From assembly GCA_964527835.1 (NCBI GenBank), contig CAZGNV010000021.1, positions 5,617 to 69,616 of the forward strand: 64,000 nt of DNA, read 5' to 3'. Below are positions 51,330 to 61,502 of this stretch, in pieces. Position 1 is the stretch's first letter. Each line of letters begins with the position of its first letter. A model generated the notes under the pieces. It did no database searches and was not told where the DNA came from. It worked only from the letters and a program-made list of their open reading frames with translations. The stretch comes from JAFDCJ01 sp964527835 (GTDB lineage Bacteria; Desulfobacterota; Desulfobacteria; Desulfobacterales; JAFDCJ01). A program made the position numbers and the translations under genes.

Positions 51330-51773
51330 ATGCCAAGTTTCGTAATAACTGAAAAATGCGACGGCTGCAAAGGCGGGGACAAAACCGCTTGCATGTACAT
51401 TTGTCCCAACGACCTGATGGTTCTGGAACCCAACGAAATGAAAGCCTACAACCAGGAGCCGGATCAGTGCTGGGAATGTTTTTCCTGTGTCAAGATCTGC
51501 CCCACCCAGGCAATCGAGGTGCGCGGTTACGCCGACTTCGTGCCCCTGGGAAGTTCAGTCATGCCGATGCTGGGTACCGAAGATGTCATGTGGACCTGCA
51601 AGTTCAGAAACGGGACCATCAAACGCTTCAAGTTCCCCATCCGGACCACTCCCGAGGGACAGGCCAATGCCTATCTGGACCTGAAGGGTCAGGATCTGGA
51701 AGGGCCTCTTCTATCCACAGAAGAAGCTGATGGCAAAGAGCTGTGCTCACCTAGCGCGGACCAGTTGGTATAA
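51330..51773 (+). CDS. aprB: adenylylsulfate reductase beta subunit
   Basis: Passes electrons to AprA through two [4Fe-4S] clusters. The 147 residues have CDGCKGGDKTACMYICP and CWECFSCVKICP, the two cluster motifs, then the strand-rich C-terminal segment (DVMWTCKFRNGTIKRFKFPIRTT) that clasps AprA. Its start follows TTAGGAGG. aprA lies 79 bp downstream. Confidence 0.98.
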   Translation: MPSFVITEKCDGCKGGDKTACMYICPNDLMVLEPNEMKAYNQEPDQCWECFSCVKICPTQAIEVRGYADFVPLGSSVMPMLGTEDVMWTCKFRNGTIKRFKFPIRTTPEGQANAYLDLKGQDLEGPLLSTEEADGKELCSPSADQLV

Positions 51774-51852
51774 ACGGCAGCAGCGTCTGACAAGCCAACT
51801 GGACAATTAATTTTATCTATCATCAAAATGACTGATTGAAGGAGGATGCAAT

Positions 51853-53832
51853 ATGGCATTACCGAATAAACCTTTGGGTGAACTTAAAGCTGTCAGGGAC
51901 CCGGAAGTCGAGGAGCGGGAAGTTGACATTCTGATCGTCGGCGGCGGCATGGCGGCCTGCGGGGCGGCGTTTGAAATTAAAAAATGGATGTCCGACGACC
52001 AGAGTGTGCTGCTGGTGGACAAGGCCGCTCTGGAAAGAAGCGGCGCGGTGGCCCAGGGCCTGTCGGCGATTAACACTTATATCGGTGAAAACGCCGTTGA
52101 AGACTACGTGCGCATGGTCCGCAACGACCTGATGGGCATCGTGCGTGAAGACCTGATATACAGCCTCGGCTGTCATGTGGACGATTCCGTGCACCTGTTC
52201 GAGGAGTGGGGCCTTCCGATCTGGAAGAAAACCGAAGACGGCAAAAACCTGGACGGCAAAAAAGGCCTGAAAATGGGGACGCTGAAAAACGGCGCCACCC
52301 CGGTGCGCACCGGCAAATGGCAGATCATGATCAACGGTGAGTCCTACAAGCGCATCGTGGCCGAAGCCGCCAAGCTGGCCATCGGCGAAGAAAACGTGCT
52401 GGAAAGGGTCTTTATCGTCGAACTGCTGCTGGATGCCAACAAGGAAAACCAGATTGCAGGGGCGGTCGGTTTTTCGGTGCGCGAAAACAAGGTTTACATC
52501 ATCAAGTGCAAGACCATGATGGTGGCCTGCGGCGGTGCGGTCAACATCTACCAGCCGCGTTCGGTGGGTGAAGGCAAAGGACGGGCCTGGTACCCTGTCT
52601 GGAACTCCGGCTCCACCTATACCCTGTGCATGAAAGTCGGCGCCGAGCTGTCGATGATGGAAAACCGCTTCACCCCGGCTCGTTTTAAAGACGGTTACGG
52701 CCCGGTGGGCGCCTGGTTTCTGCTGTTCAAAGCCAAAGCCCTCAACGGCCTGGGAGAAAACTTTGCCGCCAGTGACGCCGCCAAGGCCGAGCTGGAAAAA
52801 TATGCGCCGTACGGCACTGCGGCCATCACCCCCACTTGTCTGCGCAACCACCTGATGCTCTTCGAGATGAAGGAAGGCCGCGGACCGATCATGATGGACA
52901 CGGTCACCGCCCTGGCCGAACTGGGCAAGACCATGGACAAAAAAGAGCTCAAGCACCTTGAGTCCGAAGCCTGGGAAGACTTCCTGGATATGACCTGCGG
53001 TCAGGCCAACCTGTGGTGCGCCACCAACACCGAACCGGAAAAGAAAAATTCCGAAGTCATGCCCACCGAGCCTTACCTGCTCGGGTCCCATTCGGGCTGC
53101 TGCGGTCTGTGGACTTCCGGACCGGATCTGGACTGGGTGCCGGATGCATACAAAATCAAGGCAGACAACGGCAAGGTCTACAACCGCATGACCACGGTCA
53201 ACGGCCTGTTTACCGCCGGTGACGGCGTCGGCTGCTCGGGGCACAAATTTTCCTCCGGCTCCCACGCCGAAGGAAGATTGGCCGCCAAGCAGATGGTGCG
53301 CTACGCCAAGGATCATGCGGACTATTCGCCGGCCATCGCCCAGAGCGCCCAGGAACTGGTGGACATGGTCTACAAACCGGTCTACACCTACCTGGATCAC
53401 TGTGAGTACACCACGGCCGATGACATCAACCCCAACTACATCAAGCCCAACGGCATGATGTACCGCATGATGAAGGCCACCCATGAATACGGTGCCGGCA
53501 CGGCCACCTTCTACCAGACGACCTCCAAGAACCTGGAAATCGTCATGGAACTGCTCCAAGTCATGCGGGAGGACAACGAGAAACTGGCGGCCGGCGATCT
53601 GCACGAACTGATGCGCGCCTGGGAGATCCAGCACCGCATCTGGACGGTGGAATCCCACCTGCGGCACATCCAGTTCCGCAAGGAAACCCGTTATCCCGGA
53701 TTTTACTACCAGGCCGACTATCCCGGCCAGGATGACGAAAACTGGTTCTGTTTCGTCAACTCCAAGTACGATCCGAAAGAGCAGAAATGGGATGTCTTCA
53801 AGAAAGACTACATCAAGATATTCAAGGATTAA
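51853..53832 (+). CDS. aprA: adenylylsulfate reductase alpha subunit
   Basis: The FAD subunit that reduces APS to sulfite and AMP. The 659 residues are a fumarate-reductase-type flavoprotein: ILIVGGGMAACGAAFEIKKW and LERSGAVAQGLSAINTYIG at the N-terminus, FTPARFKDGYGPVGAW, GCCGLWTSGPDLDWVP, GDGVGCSGHKFSSGSHAEGRL and the C-terminal VESHLRHIQFRKETRYPGFYYQAD. Length and motif order are those of dissimilatory AprA. The start follows GAAGGAGG. A complete antisense frame covers the gene but is a codon-bias shadow. Confidence 0.99.
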   Translation: MALPNKPLGELKAVRDPEVEEREVDILIVGGGMAACGAAFEIKKWMSDDQSVLLVDKAALERSGAVAQGLSAINTYIGENAVEDYVRMVRNDLMGIVREDLIYSLGCHVDDSVHLFEEWGLPIWKKTEDGKNLDGKKGLKMGTLKNGATPVRTGKWQIMINGESYKRIVAEAAKLAIGEENVLERVFIVELLLDANKENQIAGAVGFSVRENKVYIIKCKTMMVACGGAVNIYQPRSVGEGKGRAWYPVWNSGSTYTLCMKVGAELSMMENRFTPARFKDGYGPVGAWFLLFKAKALNGLGENFAASDAAKAELEKYAPYGTAAITPTCLRNHLMLFEMKEGRGPIMMDTVTALAELGKTMDKKELKHLESEAWEDFLDMTCGQANLWCATNTEPEKKNSEVMPTEPYLLGSHSGCCGLWTSGPDLDWVPDAYKIKADNGKVYNRMTTVNGLFTAGDGVGCSGHKFSSGSHAEGRLAAKQMVRYAKDHADYSPAIAQSAQELVDMVYKPVYTYLDHCEYTTADDINPNYIKPNGMMYRMMKATHEYGAGTATFYQTTSKNLEIVMELLQVMREDNEKLAAGDLHELMRAWEIQHRIWTVESHLRHIQFRKETRYPGFYYQADYPGQDDENWFCFVNSKYDPKEQKWDVFKKDYIKIFKD

Positions 53833-53866
53833 CCGAGATTCGGCCATGAAATTGTGTCGATAAAAT

Positions 53867-53904
53867 AAAAACCTCCAGGTGCCGTCCGGTGCCTGGAGGT
53901 TTTT
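53867..53904 (+). terminator. intrinsic terminator between aprA and qmoA
   Basis: ACCTCCAGG (53871-53879) pairs with CCTGGAGGT (53892-53900), followed by five T. It separates aprBA from qmoABC, implying differential expression or read-through. Confidence 0.85.
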
Positions 53905-53972
53905 ATTCGCCCAAAATCACTCAGCACACTTTTTTTCTTTCAATTAAATCATTATGATGCACGGAGGCTAGC

Positions 53973-55250
53973 ATGACAAACGACAAGGCAGCCCCTATGA
54001 GTGGAAGCATTTTAGTTGTCGGCGGAGGCATCAGCGGCCTGACCACGGCACTGGAAGCCGCCGAAGTGGGGTACGAGGTTTTTCTGGTGGAAAAAAATCC
54101 CTACCTGGGAGGACGGGTTTCGCAGCTCAATCAGTATTTTCCCAAGCTGTGCCCGCCGACCTGCGGACTGGAAATCAATTTCAGGCGCATCAAGGACAAC
54201 CCCAGGATCAAAGTCTTCACCCTGGCAGAGGTTGAAAAGGTTGACGGGACCCCAGGCAACTATGATGTGGCCATCAAAATCAACCCGCGCTACGTAAATG
54301 AAAACTGCACCTGCTGCGGGGAATGTGCCACGGCCTGCCAGGCTGAAATCGACAGCGAATACGATCTGGGCATGAAAAAAATCAAGGGCGCCTACCTGCC
54401 GTTTGAGATGGCCTTTCCGGCCCGCTTCGTAATCGCACCGGAAATCATCGGCACCGAAGACGCCCAGCGCTGCAAGGAAGCCTGCAAGTACGATGCCGTG
54501 GACCTGGAAATGCAGGCCAAAACCCTGAACCTGAATGTCGGCGCCATTGTGTGGGCCACGGGCTGGCAGCCCTACGATGCGACCAAAATCGACAACCTGG
54601 GTTTCGGCCAGTATCCGAACATCATCACCAACATGATGATGGAGCGCCTGGCATCTCCCAACGGGCCGACCGGTGGAAAAATCCTGCGTCCTTCCGACGA
54701 TAAGCAACCGCAAAGCATCGCCTTCGTGCAATGTGCCGGGTCCCGGGACGAAAATTATCTGCCCTACTGTTCCTACATCTGCTGCATGGCGTCGCTCAAG
54801 CAGGCCACCTATGTGCGGGAACGGTATCCGGAAGCGAAAATCTATATCTTCTACATCGATCTGAGGACCCCGGGCTACCGCTACGAACGTTTTTATGAAA
54901 AAATCAAAGCCGACGAAAACATCTTTTTGATCAAGGGCAAGGTGGCGGAGGTCAGCGAAGATTCCGCCAGTAAAAATATCACCGTGGTCGCCGAAAATGC
55001 CGTTACCGGCGAAAAAATCCACCAGACCGTGGAAATGGTGGTCCTGGCCACCGGGATGCAGCCCACAACCGCCGCGGTCAAACTTCCGGCGGATTTGAAG
55101 TACAGCGATGACGGGTTTATCATCAACGACTTTGAAACCGGCGGGATGTTTGCAGCCGGATGCGCCAACAAACCGGCTGACGTGGTGTCATCCAATCAGA
55201 ATGCTACCGGCATGGCCTTAAAGGCGATTCAAACCCTGGTCAACAGGTAG
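53973..55250 (+). CDS. qmoA: quinone-interacting oxidoreductase QmoA
   Basis: FAD subunit of the membrane-attached complex that feeds AprBA. The 425-residue HdrA-like protein has SILVVGGGISGLTTALEAAEVGYEV, EKNPYLGGRVSQL and PPTCGLEINFRRI, a CTCCGECATAC cysteine cluster and a second FAD segment (FAAGCANKPADV). The start follows GGAGGCTAG. qmoB lies 10 bp downstream. Confidence 0.97.
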   Translation: MTNDKAAPMSGSILVVGGGISGLTTALEAAEVGYEVFLVEKNPYLGGRVSQLNQYFPKLCPPTCGLEINFRRIKDNPRIKVFTLAEVEKVDGTPGNYDVAIKINPRYVNENCTCCGECATACQAEIDSEYDLGMKKIKGAYLPFEMAFPARFVIAPEIIGTEDAQRCKEACKYDAVDLEMQAKTLNLNVGAIVWATGWQPYDATKIDNLGFGQYPNIITNMMMERLASPNGPTGGKILRPSDDKQPQSIAFVQCAGSRDENYLPYCSYICCMASLKQATYVRERYPEAKIYIFYIDLRTPGYRYERFYEKIKADENIFLIKGKVAEVSEDSASKNITVVAENAVTGEKIHQTVEMVVLATGMQPTTAAVKLPADLKYSDDGFIINDFETGGMFAAGCANKPADVVSSNQNATGMALKAIQTLVNR

Positions 55251-55260
55251 GAGGTTATCC

Positions 55261-57597
55261 ATGGATAAAAAATATGGTGTGTATATCTGTGAAGGTTGTG
55301 GGATCGGAGAAGCCCTTGATATCGAAAAACTATGCGAGGTCCCCAAAGAAGAGGGATTGCCGGTGAAAACCTGTCCGGTGCTCTGCAGCCCGCAGGGGGT
55401 GGAACTGCTAAAAAAAGATATCTCCGACGAAGGCGTCAACACCCTGGTGCTGGCGGCCTGCTCGCGGCGGGTGCTCTACGATGTGTTTCGCTTTGACGGC
55501 TGCATCGTCGACCGGGTCAATTTGCGTGAGCAGGTCGTGTGGTCCCATCCGAGGGACAAATATCCCGCCCCCACCGAAGAACAGAAAGACGACGAAGAGT
55601 TTATCGACCATGTGCAGATGCTGGCCGAAGACTACCTGAAAATGGGCATGGCCCGGGTGGAAAAAGTGGAGCTGCCCGAACCTTACAAGCTGGAGGCCCT
55701 CAACCGCAAGATCCTGGTCATCGGCGGCGGGGTCACCGGCATCTGTGCGGCCATCGATGCCGCCAAAACCGGCTACGAGGTCACCATCGTGGAAAAGGAA
55801 GCCGCCCTGGGCGGACACGCCGCCAGGTGGCGCCGCCAGCTGCCAGGGGCCTGGCCCTATGACGCCCTGGTGGATCCCGTCGTCGGCGCCAAAATCAAGG
55901 AGCTTGAAAACCACGCCAACATCACCGTCAAAACCGAAACGGTGGTGGCGCGCATCGCCGGCGAGCCGGGCGATTTTACCGTCACCCTGAAAAAACCCGG
56001 TGAAAAAATCGAATTTGACGTGCCCTTCCCCCTGCCCGATGAAATGAAGGTGGACGACAAGGGCAACGAACTGAACGCCGAGGAACTGCATGCCAAGTTC
56101 ATGGAGTACAACGAGGGCAAGCAGGATATTCTGACCCTCGATCCCAACGGCGAAAAATTCGGCGCCGTTATCCTGGCGGCCGGCTGGCGTCCCTACGATC
56201 CGGAAGAAGGAGAACTGGACCACCTGGGCTTCGGGCAGCTGCCGGATGTGATCACCAACGAGCAGTTCGAGCAGATCGCCGCCGACGGCAAGATCACCCG
56301 CCCCTCGGACGGCCGGGAAGCCAAATCGGTGGTGTTCATCCAGAGCCCGGGACAGGGCGATGACAAGGATTTTGCCTATGCCGGGGCGGTCACCAGCCTG
56401 GTGGCCCTCAAGCAGGCCAAGTACGTGCGCGACGACTATGCGGACGGCAAGGCCTACGTGTTTTACCAGCACATGCGCACCGTGGGGCTCGGAGAAAACT
56501 TTTACCTGAATATTCAGCAGGACGAAGGCATCTTTCTGACCAAGGGGGAAGTCACCGCGGTCTCCAAAAACGGCGACGGCCTGATCGTCGAGGCCGATAA
56601 CACCCTGCTGGGGGAAAAAGTTCAGGTCAAGGCCGATCTGGTCGTACTGGCCACCGGCATGGTGCCGGTCACCAAGGATGATCCGGTGATCAACCTGGCC
56701 TACCGCCAGGGCCCGGGATTCCGGGACAATGCCTTGTTTGATGATTACGCGGATTCCAACTTCATCTGCTTTCCCTATGAAACCCAGCGCACCGGCATTT
56801 ACGCGGCCGGCAGCATCCGCCGCGCCATGACCGTGGAAGAAGCCATGGAAGATGCCACCGGTGCGGTCTTAAAAGCCATCCAGTGCCTGGAGTCGGTCAA
56901 CCGGGGCGTATCCGTGCATCCGCGCTACGGGGACATGACCTTTCCCGACTTTTTCTTCCAGCGCTGCACCCAGTGCAAGCGCTGCACCGAGGAATGTCCC
57001 TTCGGGGCCATCGACGACGACGAGAAAGGCACCCCCAAACCCAACCCGGCGCGCTGCCGGCGCTGCGGCACCTGCATGGGCTGCTGCCCCGAGCGCATCA
57101 TCAACTTTTCCGACTACAGCATCGACAGCATCGGCTCCATGGTCAAGGCCATCGGCGTCCCGTCGGAAGACGACTTCGATGAGCCGCCCCTGCGGGTGCT
57201 GGGACTGGTGTGTGAAAATGACGCCTACCCGGCGCTGGACATTGTCGGGTTGAACCGCATGGCCTATTCGGCCGAGGTACGGATCATTCCGGTCAGGTGC
57301 CTAGGTTCGGTCAATGTCATCTGGATCAAGGATGCCCTGGCCCAGGGAATGGACGGCGTTTTCCTGCTGGGCTGCAAGCATGGGGATGACTACCAGTGCC
57401 ATTTTGTCAAGGGCAGCGAGCTGGCCGAAATCCGGATGAAAAAAATCGGCGACGCCCTGTCCAGCCTGGCCCTGGAAGAAGAGCGGGTGGCGCAGTTCCA
57501 GGTGGCCATCGATGAATACGACAAGATACCGCAAATCATCGATGAGTTTGTCGCCTCCATCGAGGAAATGGGGCCGAACCCCTTTAAGGGATTCTAA
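55261..57597 (+). CDS. qmoB: quinone-interacting oxidoreductase QmoB
   Basis: A 778-residue HdrA-type flavoprotein with an N-terminal CEGCGIGEALDIEKLC region, the FAD motif ILVIGGGVTGICAAIDAAKTGYEV, two [4Fe-4S] sites (CTQCKRCTEECPFGAID and CRRCGTCMGCCPERII) and a C-terminal MvhD-like domain with RCLGSVNVIWIKDALAQG and GCKHGDDYQC. It starts after TAGGAGG. It is the intermediate electron carrier of the complex. Confidence 0.97.
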   Translation: MDKKYGVYICEGCGIGEALDIEKLCEVPKEEGLPVKTCPVLCSPQGVELLKKDISDEGVNTLVLAACSRRVLYDVFRFDGCIVDRVNLREQVVWSHPRDKYPAPTEEQKDDEEFIDHVQMLAEDYLKMGMARVEKVELPEPYKLEALNRKILVIGGGVTGICAAIDAAKTGYEVTIVEKEAALGGHAARWRRQLPGAWPYDALVDPVVGAKIKELENHANITVKTETVVARIAGEPGDFTVTLKKPGEKIEFDVPFPLPDEMKVDDKGNELNAEELHAKFMEYNEGKQDILTLDPNGEKFGAVILAAGWRPYDPEEGELDHLGFGQLPDVITNEQFEQIAADGKITRPSDGREAKSVVFIQSPGQGDDKDFAYAGAVTSLVALKQAKYVRDDYADGKAYVFYQHMRTVGLGENFYLNIQQDEGIFLTKGEVTAVSKNGDGLIVEADNTLLGEKVQVKADLVVLATGMVPVTKDDPVINLAYRQGPGFRDNALFDDYADSNFICFPYETQRTGIYAAGSIRRAMTVEEAMEDATGAVLKAIQCLESVNRGVSVHPRYGDMTFPDFFFQRCTQCKRCTEECPFGAIDDDEKGTPKPNPARCRRCGTCMGCCPERIINFSDYSIDSIGSMVKAIGVPSEDDFDEPPLRVLGLVCENDAYPALDIVGLNRMAYSAEVRIIPVRCLGSVNVIWIKDALAQGMDGVFLLGCKHGDDYQCHFVKGSELAEIRMKKIGDALSSLALEEERVAQFQVAIDEYDKIPQIIDEFVASIEEMGPNPFKGF

Positions 57598-57677
57598 CAA
57601 TTGTATATTTTCGATTGATTATTGGCGCCTGACAGACGAATCTTCAGTCAATATTCAATTTCACTAGGAGGTAAAAC

Positions 57678-58835
57678 ATGGCGGAAACATACCTTATTGA
57701 GCCTGACCTGGATTTTATCAAGGAAGTGGGGGCCCTGGGCGGGGAGGATCTGAAAAAATGCTACCAGTGCGCCACCTGTTCGGTGGTCTGTCCCATTTCC
57801 CCGGACACCAAACCGTTTCCCCGCAAGGAAATGATCGCCGCTTCCTGGGGACTGAAGGATAAACTGCTGGGCAACGGCGACATCTGGCTGTGTCACAATT
57901 GCGGGGACTGCTCCACCCGGTGTCCACGGCAGGCCAAACCCGGCGATGTGCTCACCGCCCTGCGCGCCTATGCCATCTCCGAGTACGCCCAACCCAAAGC
58001 GCTGGCCCAGGCCATGCGGGATCCCAAAAAGCTGCCCATCCTGCTGGCAATTCCGGCGGTTCTTTTCCTGGTGGTCGGATTGATCACCGGCCTGCTGGAT
58101 TTTTCCCCGGACACCAGCGAAGGCATCAAGCACTATAAATTCTTCTCCACCTGGCTGGTGGACATGCACATGGTGCCGGCGGCCATCTTTGCGGTTTCCG
58201 TGTTCGCTCTGGGCCTCAAACGCTTTTTGAACGACATGCACCAAAACGCCCTGGCCGAGGGCAAAACGAACCAGGAAACCATTGCCGTGGGCGGGTTCAT
58301 CACCGCTCTTTTGCGGGTGATCCCTACCATTTTAAAGCACAGCAAGTTTTCCGAATGTTCGGAAAACAATGACCGCCAGATCGCCCACTTGCTGACCCTG
58401 TATGGTTTTATCGGGCTTTTCATTGTCACCAGCATTGTTTTTCTGATGATTTACGGCTCCTACCTGCTGCCCGACGGCCCCATCCACGGCCCCTGGTCCC
58501 AGCTCAATCCCATCAAGTGGCTGGCCAATATCGCCGGGGTGTCCCTGATTGTCGGCACCATCCTGCTGATCAAAAACCGCAGCGCCAAAAAAGATCAGAC
58601 CTCCACCTACTTCGACTGGTACCTGGTCTACCTGGCCTTCGGCCTGGGAGTCACCGGCATGGGGGCGGAGCTCACCCGGCTGGCCGGCTGGGCCTTTGTG
58701 ACCTTTGCGGTGTACTACATCCACCTGATCCTGGTTTTCTGCCTGATTGCCTACCTGCCGTTTTCCAAACTGGCCCACCTGGTGTACCGCACGGTGGCCA
58801 TGGCCTACAATGAATACGCGGGACGCAATTTTTAA
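57678..58835 (+). CDS. qmoC: quinone-interacting oxidoreductase QmoC
   Basis: Membrane subunit, 385 residues. The N-terminal HdrC-like part has two clusters (CYQCATCSVVCP, CHNCGDCSTRCP); the C-terminal part has about six helices of the cytochrome b/NarI type, with the haem-binding histidine-bearing helices near 165-230 and 290-380. It takes electrons from menaquinol. The start follows TAGGAGG; qmoB ends 80 bp upstream. Confidence 0.96.
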   Translation: MAETYLIEPDLDFIKEVGALGGEDLKKCYQCATCSVVCPISPDTKPFPRKEMIAASWGLKDKLLGNGDIWLCHNCGDCSTRCPRQAKPGDVLTALRAYAISEYAQPKALAQAMRDPKKLPILLAIPAVLFLVVGLITGLLDFSPDTSEGIKHYKFFSTWLVDMHMVPAAIFAVSVFALGLKRFLNDMHQNALAEGKTNQETIAVGGFITALLRVIPTILKHSKFSECSENNDRQIAHLLTLYGFIGLFIVTSIVFLMIYGSYLLPDGPIHGPWSQLNPIKWLANIAGVSLIVGTILLIKNRSAKKDQTSTYFDWYLVYLAFGLGVTGMGAELTRLAGWAFVTFAVYYIHLILVFCLIAYLPFSKLAHLVYRTVAMAYNEYAGRNF

Positions 58836-58852
58836 TTAACCTGCTATCCAAT

Positions 58853-58892
58853 TAAAAAAGGGGGGGCTGCCGAATCGGCAGCCCCCTTTTTA
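58853..58892 (+). terminator. intrinsic terminator after qmoC
   Basis: GGGGGCTGCC pairs with GGCAGCCCCC over a 5-nt loop, then TTTTTA. A strong end for the qmoABC transcript. Confidence 0.9.
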
Positions 58893-59016
58893 ACGTGGGT
58901 GCGCTTTGCCGCTTCGCATGGCCACAGCCTTACGAGCTTGCGCGGGCTGTGCAATTCATGCCGCTGTAATCAACCCGGTTGCGTATTTTTGCAGTTTTGG
59001 TAATATTGTAAGTAGC

Positions 59017-61476
59017 ATGAAACGCCTTTATACCTCTTTTTTGATTGCCCTGCTGACTTTTGCCTGGCCGGCCCTTTCGCCTGCGGGCACACCCGTGCGC
59101 GTGGGCGTATACCAGAACACCCCCATGAGCTTTATCGAGGAAAACGGGCAGGTGCGGGGGTTTTTCATCGATATTCTGCAGCACGTCGCGCGAAAAGAGG
59201 GCTGGCAACTCCAGTACATCCCCGGCACCTGGCCCCAGTGTCTGCAGAGACTGAAACGGGGTGACATCGACCTGCTGGGAGTCATTGCCTACTCCAAAGA
59301 GCGCAGCCGGTTCTTTGATTACACCTATGAGAATGTCTACTCGGAATGGGCACGGGTTTACACCCATGCCAGGGAAGGCATCGAAACCATCCTGGACCTG
59401 GACGGCAAAAAGATCGCCGTGCTCCAGGGCGACATGCATTACAGCAGTTTGAAGCGGCTGGCCAACTGGTTCAGTATACATCCCCGCTTCATCGAAGCCG
59501 ATGACTACGACACCGTGCTGGGAATCGTGGCCGCCGGCAAATGCGATGCCGGCGTGGTCAGCCATTTTTACGGCATGTACCACGAAAACGACTGGAAGGT
59601 TTACAGCAGCCCGGTTATTTTCAGCCCGCAAAAGCTGTACTTCGCCGCCCCCAAGGGCAAAAATCTCCGTCTGCTGGGAGCCCTGGATCGTCATTTGCGC
59701 GAGATGAAAGCCCAAGGACAGCCGCATGCCATCTACCATCGCGCCCTGCAAAAATGGATGGCCCGCGGCGGCAGCGCAAAAACGCCCACATGGCTGCTGT
59801 GGGCCATCGGCACCAGCGCGGCACTGCTGCTGCTGTTTTTTGCCACCAGCCTGATCCTGCGCTCCCAGGTCAAGGCCCGCACGCGGGAGTTGTATGCCAA
59901 AAACCGGCAGCTGGAAGCGGAAGTCCAGCACAGCCGCCAGACCGAGCAGGCTCTGAAGCTGACCCAGTTTGCCATTGAACACAGCGGCGAGGCCGCCTTC
60001 TGGATGGGACCGGATGCACGCTTTACTTACGTCAACCAGGCCGCCTGCGACAGCCTGGGTTATTCGCGCCAAGAGCTGTTGTCCATGACCGTGCACGATA
60101 TCGATCCCGGCTTTCCTCGACAAACCTGGCCGCAGCACTGGCAGGAAATAAAGCGGCACAAGACCCTGACAATTGAATCCCTTCACCGCACCAAGTCCGG
60201 AAAAACTTTTCCGGTGGAAATCACCTCCAACTACATCAATTACGAAGGCAAAGAATACAACTGCGCCTTTGTGCGCAATATCACCGAGCGCAAACGCATC
60301 ACCGAGGAAAAGGCAAGACTTGAAGCCCAGTTGGTGCAAGCCCAAAAGATGGAGGCCATCGGCACCCTGGCCGGCGGCATCGCCCATGATTTCAACAACA
60401 TTCTCTCGGCCATCATGGGTTACGCCGAACTTACCCTGATAGAGCTGCCGGACAATTCCCCCTTCAAGAACAACTTGCAAGAGGTTCTGCAGGGCGCCCG
60501 GCGCGCCAAAGATCTGGTGCAGCAGATCCTGGCCTTCAGCCGCCAGAGCAAACAGGAGCGCAAACCCATCCGCATCACGCCCATCGTCAGGGAAGCCTTG
60601 AAAATGCTGCGGGCCTCGCTGCCCACGACCATCGCCATCCGGCAGCAGGTGCCCGCGGACATCGGCATCATCGAGATCGATCCCACCCAGATCCACCAGG
60701 TGCTGATGAACCTGTGCACCAACGCCGCCCATGCCATGAACCATAAGGGCGGAATCCTCGAGCTGACGGTCGCCAACGTGGATGTATCTGCCGACACTTT
60801 GCCCCGCAATTTTGACCTCCCCCCGGGAAAATATGTGCGGTTAACGGTCAAGGACACCGGCCACGGCATGTCCCCCGAGGTGCTCAAACGGATTTTCGAG
60901 CCCTATTTCACCACCAAGGAAAAGGGAGTGGGAACCGGCATGGGGCTGGCCGTGGTTCACGGCATCCTGAAAAGCCACGGCGGCACCGTCACCGTGGAGA
61001 GCGCGCCGGGCAAGGGAACCCGGTTCGATGTCTACCTGCCGCGCATTGAAAAGGCGGTGAAGCCGCAAATCCGCAAAGACACCCATTTTCCCACCGGCAA
61101 CGAAAGAATTCTCTTTATCGACGACGAGGTTGCCCTGGTGGACATCGGCAAACAAATGCTGGAAAAGCTGGGCTACAAGGTCGAGACGCGCACCAGCAGC
61201 GTGGAAGCCCTGGAACTGTTCAAATCCCAGCCGGCCGTTTTTGACCTGGTGATCACCGACATGACCATGCCCAACATGACCGGCGACCAGCTGGCCAAAG
61301 AACTACTGGCCATTCGACCGGACATCCCGGTGATCCTGTGCACCGGTTACAGCGAGCAGATAACGGCAGCCAAGGCCAGGCAAATGGGAATCAGGGCATT
61401 CGTTCTGAAGCCCATCATCATGCATGACATCGCCCGGCGAATCCGCCAGGCGCTGGACGCGTCCCGGCAGGCGTAA
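59017..61476 (+). CDS. hybrid sensor histidine kinase with a periplasmic solute-binding domain
   Basis: 819 residues: signal peptide (1-23), family 3 solute-binding domain (26-248), one membrane helix (258-282), PAS (about 312-428; NITERKR at its end), HisKA with His457 (GTLAGGIAHDFNNIL), HATPase (about 560-676; N box NLCTNAAHAM, G box GTGMGLAVV) and a receiver (697-815) with Asp748 (VITDMTMP) and Lys798. It should sense a periplasmic ligand and phosphorylate itself. The output partner is not nearby. The ligand cannot be deduced. The open frame extends to 58906, but ATG 59017 opens the signal peptide. It lies between qmoC and sat. Confidence 0.93.
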   Translation: MKRLYTSFLIALLTFAWPALSPAGTPVRVGVYQNTPMSFIEENGQVRGFFIDILQHVARKEGWQLQYIPGTWPQCLQRLKRGDIDLLGVIAYSKERSRFFDYTYENVYSEWARVYTHAREGIETILDLDGKKIAVLQGDMHYSSLKRLANWFSIHPRFIEADDYDTVLGIVAAGKCDAGVVSHFYGMYHENDWKVYSSPVIFSPQKLYFAAPKGKNLRLLGALDRHLREMKAQGQPHAIYHRALQKWMARGGSAKTPTWLLWAIGTSAALLLLFFATSLILRSQVKARTRELYAKNRQLEAEVQHSRQTEQALKLTQFAIEHSGEAAFWMGPDARFTYVNQAACDSLGYSRQELLSMTVHDIDPGFPRQTWPQHWQEIKRHKTLTIESLHRTKSGKTFPVEITSNYINYEGKEYNCAFVRNITERKRITEEKARLEAQLVQAQKMEAIGTLAGGIAHDFNNILSAIMGYAELTLIELPDNSPFKNNLQEVLQGARRAKDLVQQILAFSRQSKQERKPIRITPIVREALKMLRASLPTTIAIRQQVPADIGIIEIDPTQIHQVLMNLCTNAAHAMNHKGGILELTVANVDVSADTLPRNFDLPPGKYVRLTVKDTGHGMSPEVLKRIFEPYFTTKEKGVGTGMGLAVVHGILKSHGGTVTVESAPGKGTRFDVYLPRIEKAVKPQIRKDTHFPTGNERILFIDDEVALVDIGKQMLEKLGYKVETRTSSVEALELFKSQPAVFDLVITDMTMPNMTGDQLAKELLAIRPDIPVILCTGYSEQITAAKARQMGIRAFVLKPIIMHDIARRIRQALDASRQA

Positions 61477-61502
61477 AAGAGGACACCGACACGCCCCTAT
61501 CT

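Noticed and set aside
51859..53847. 662-codon open frame fully antisense to aprA
   Set aside because: It mirrors aprA over its whole length with no ribosome site and no recognisable domain. Long antisense frames are expected under the GC-rich codon use here.
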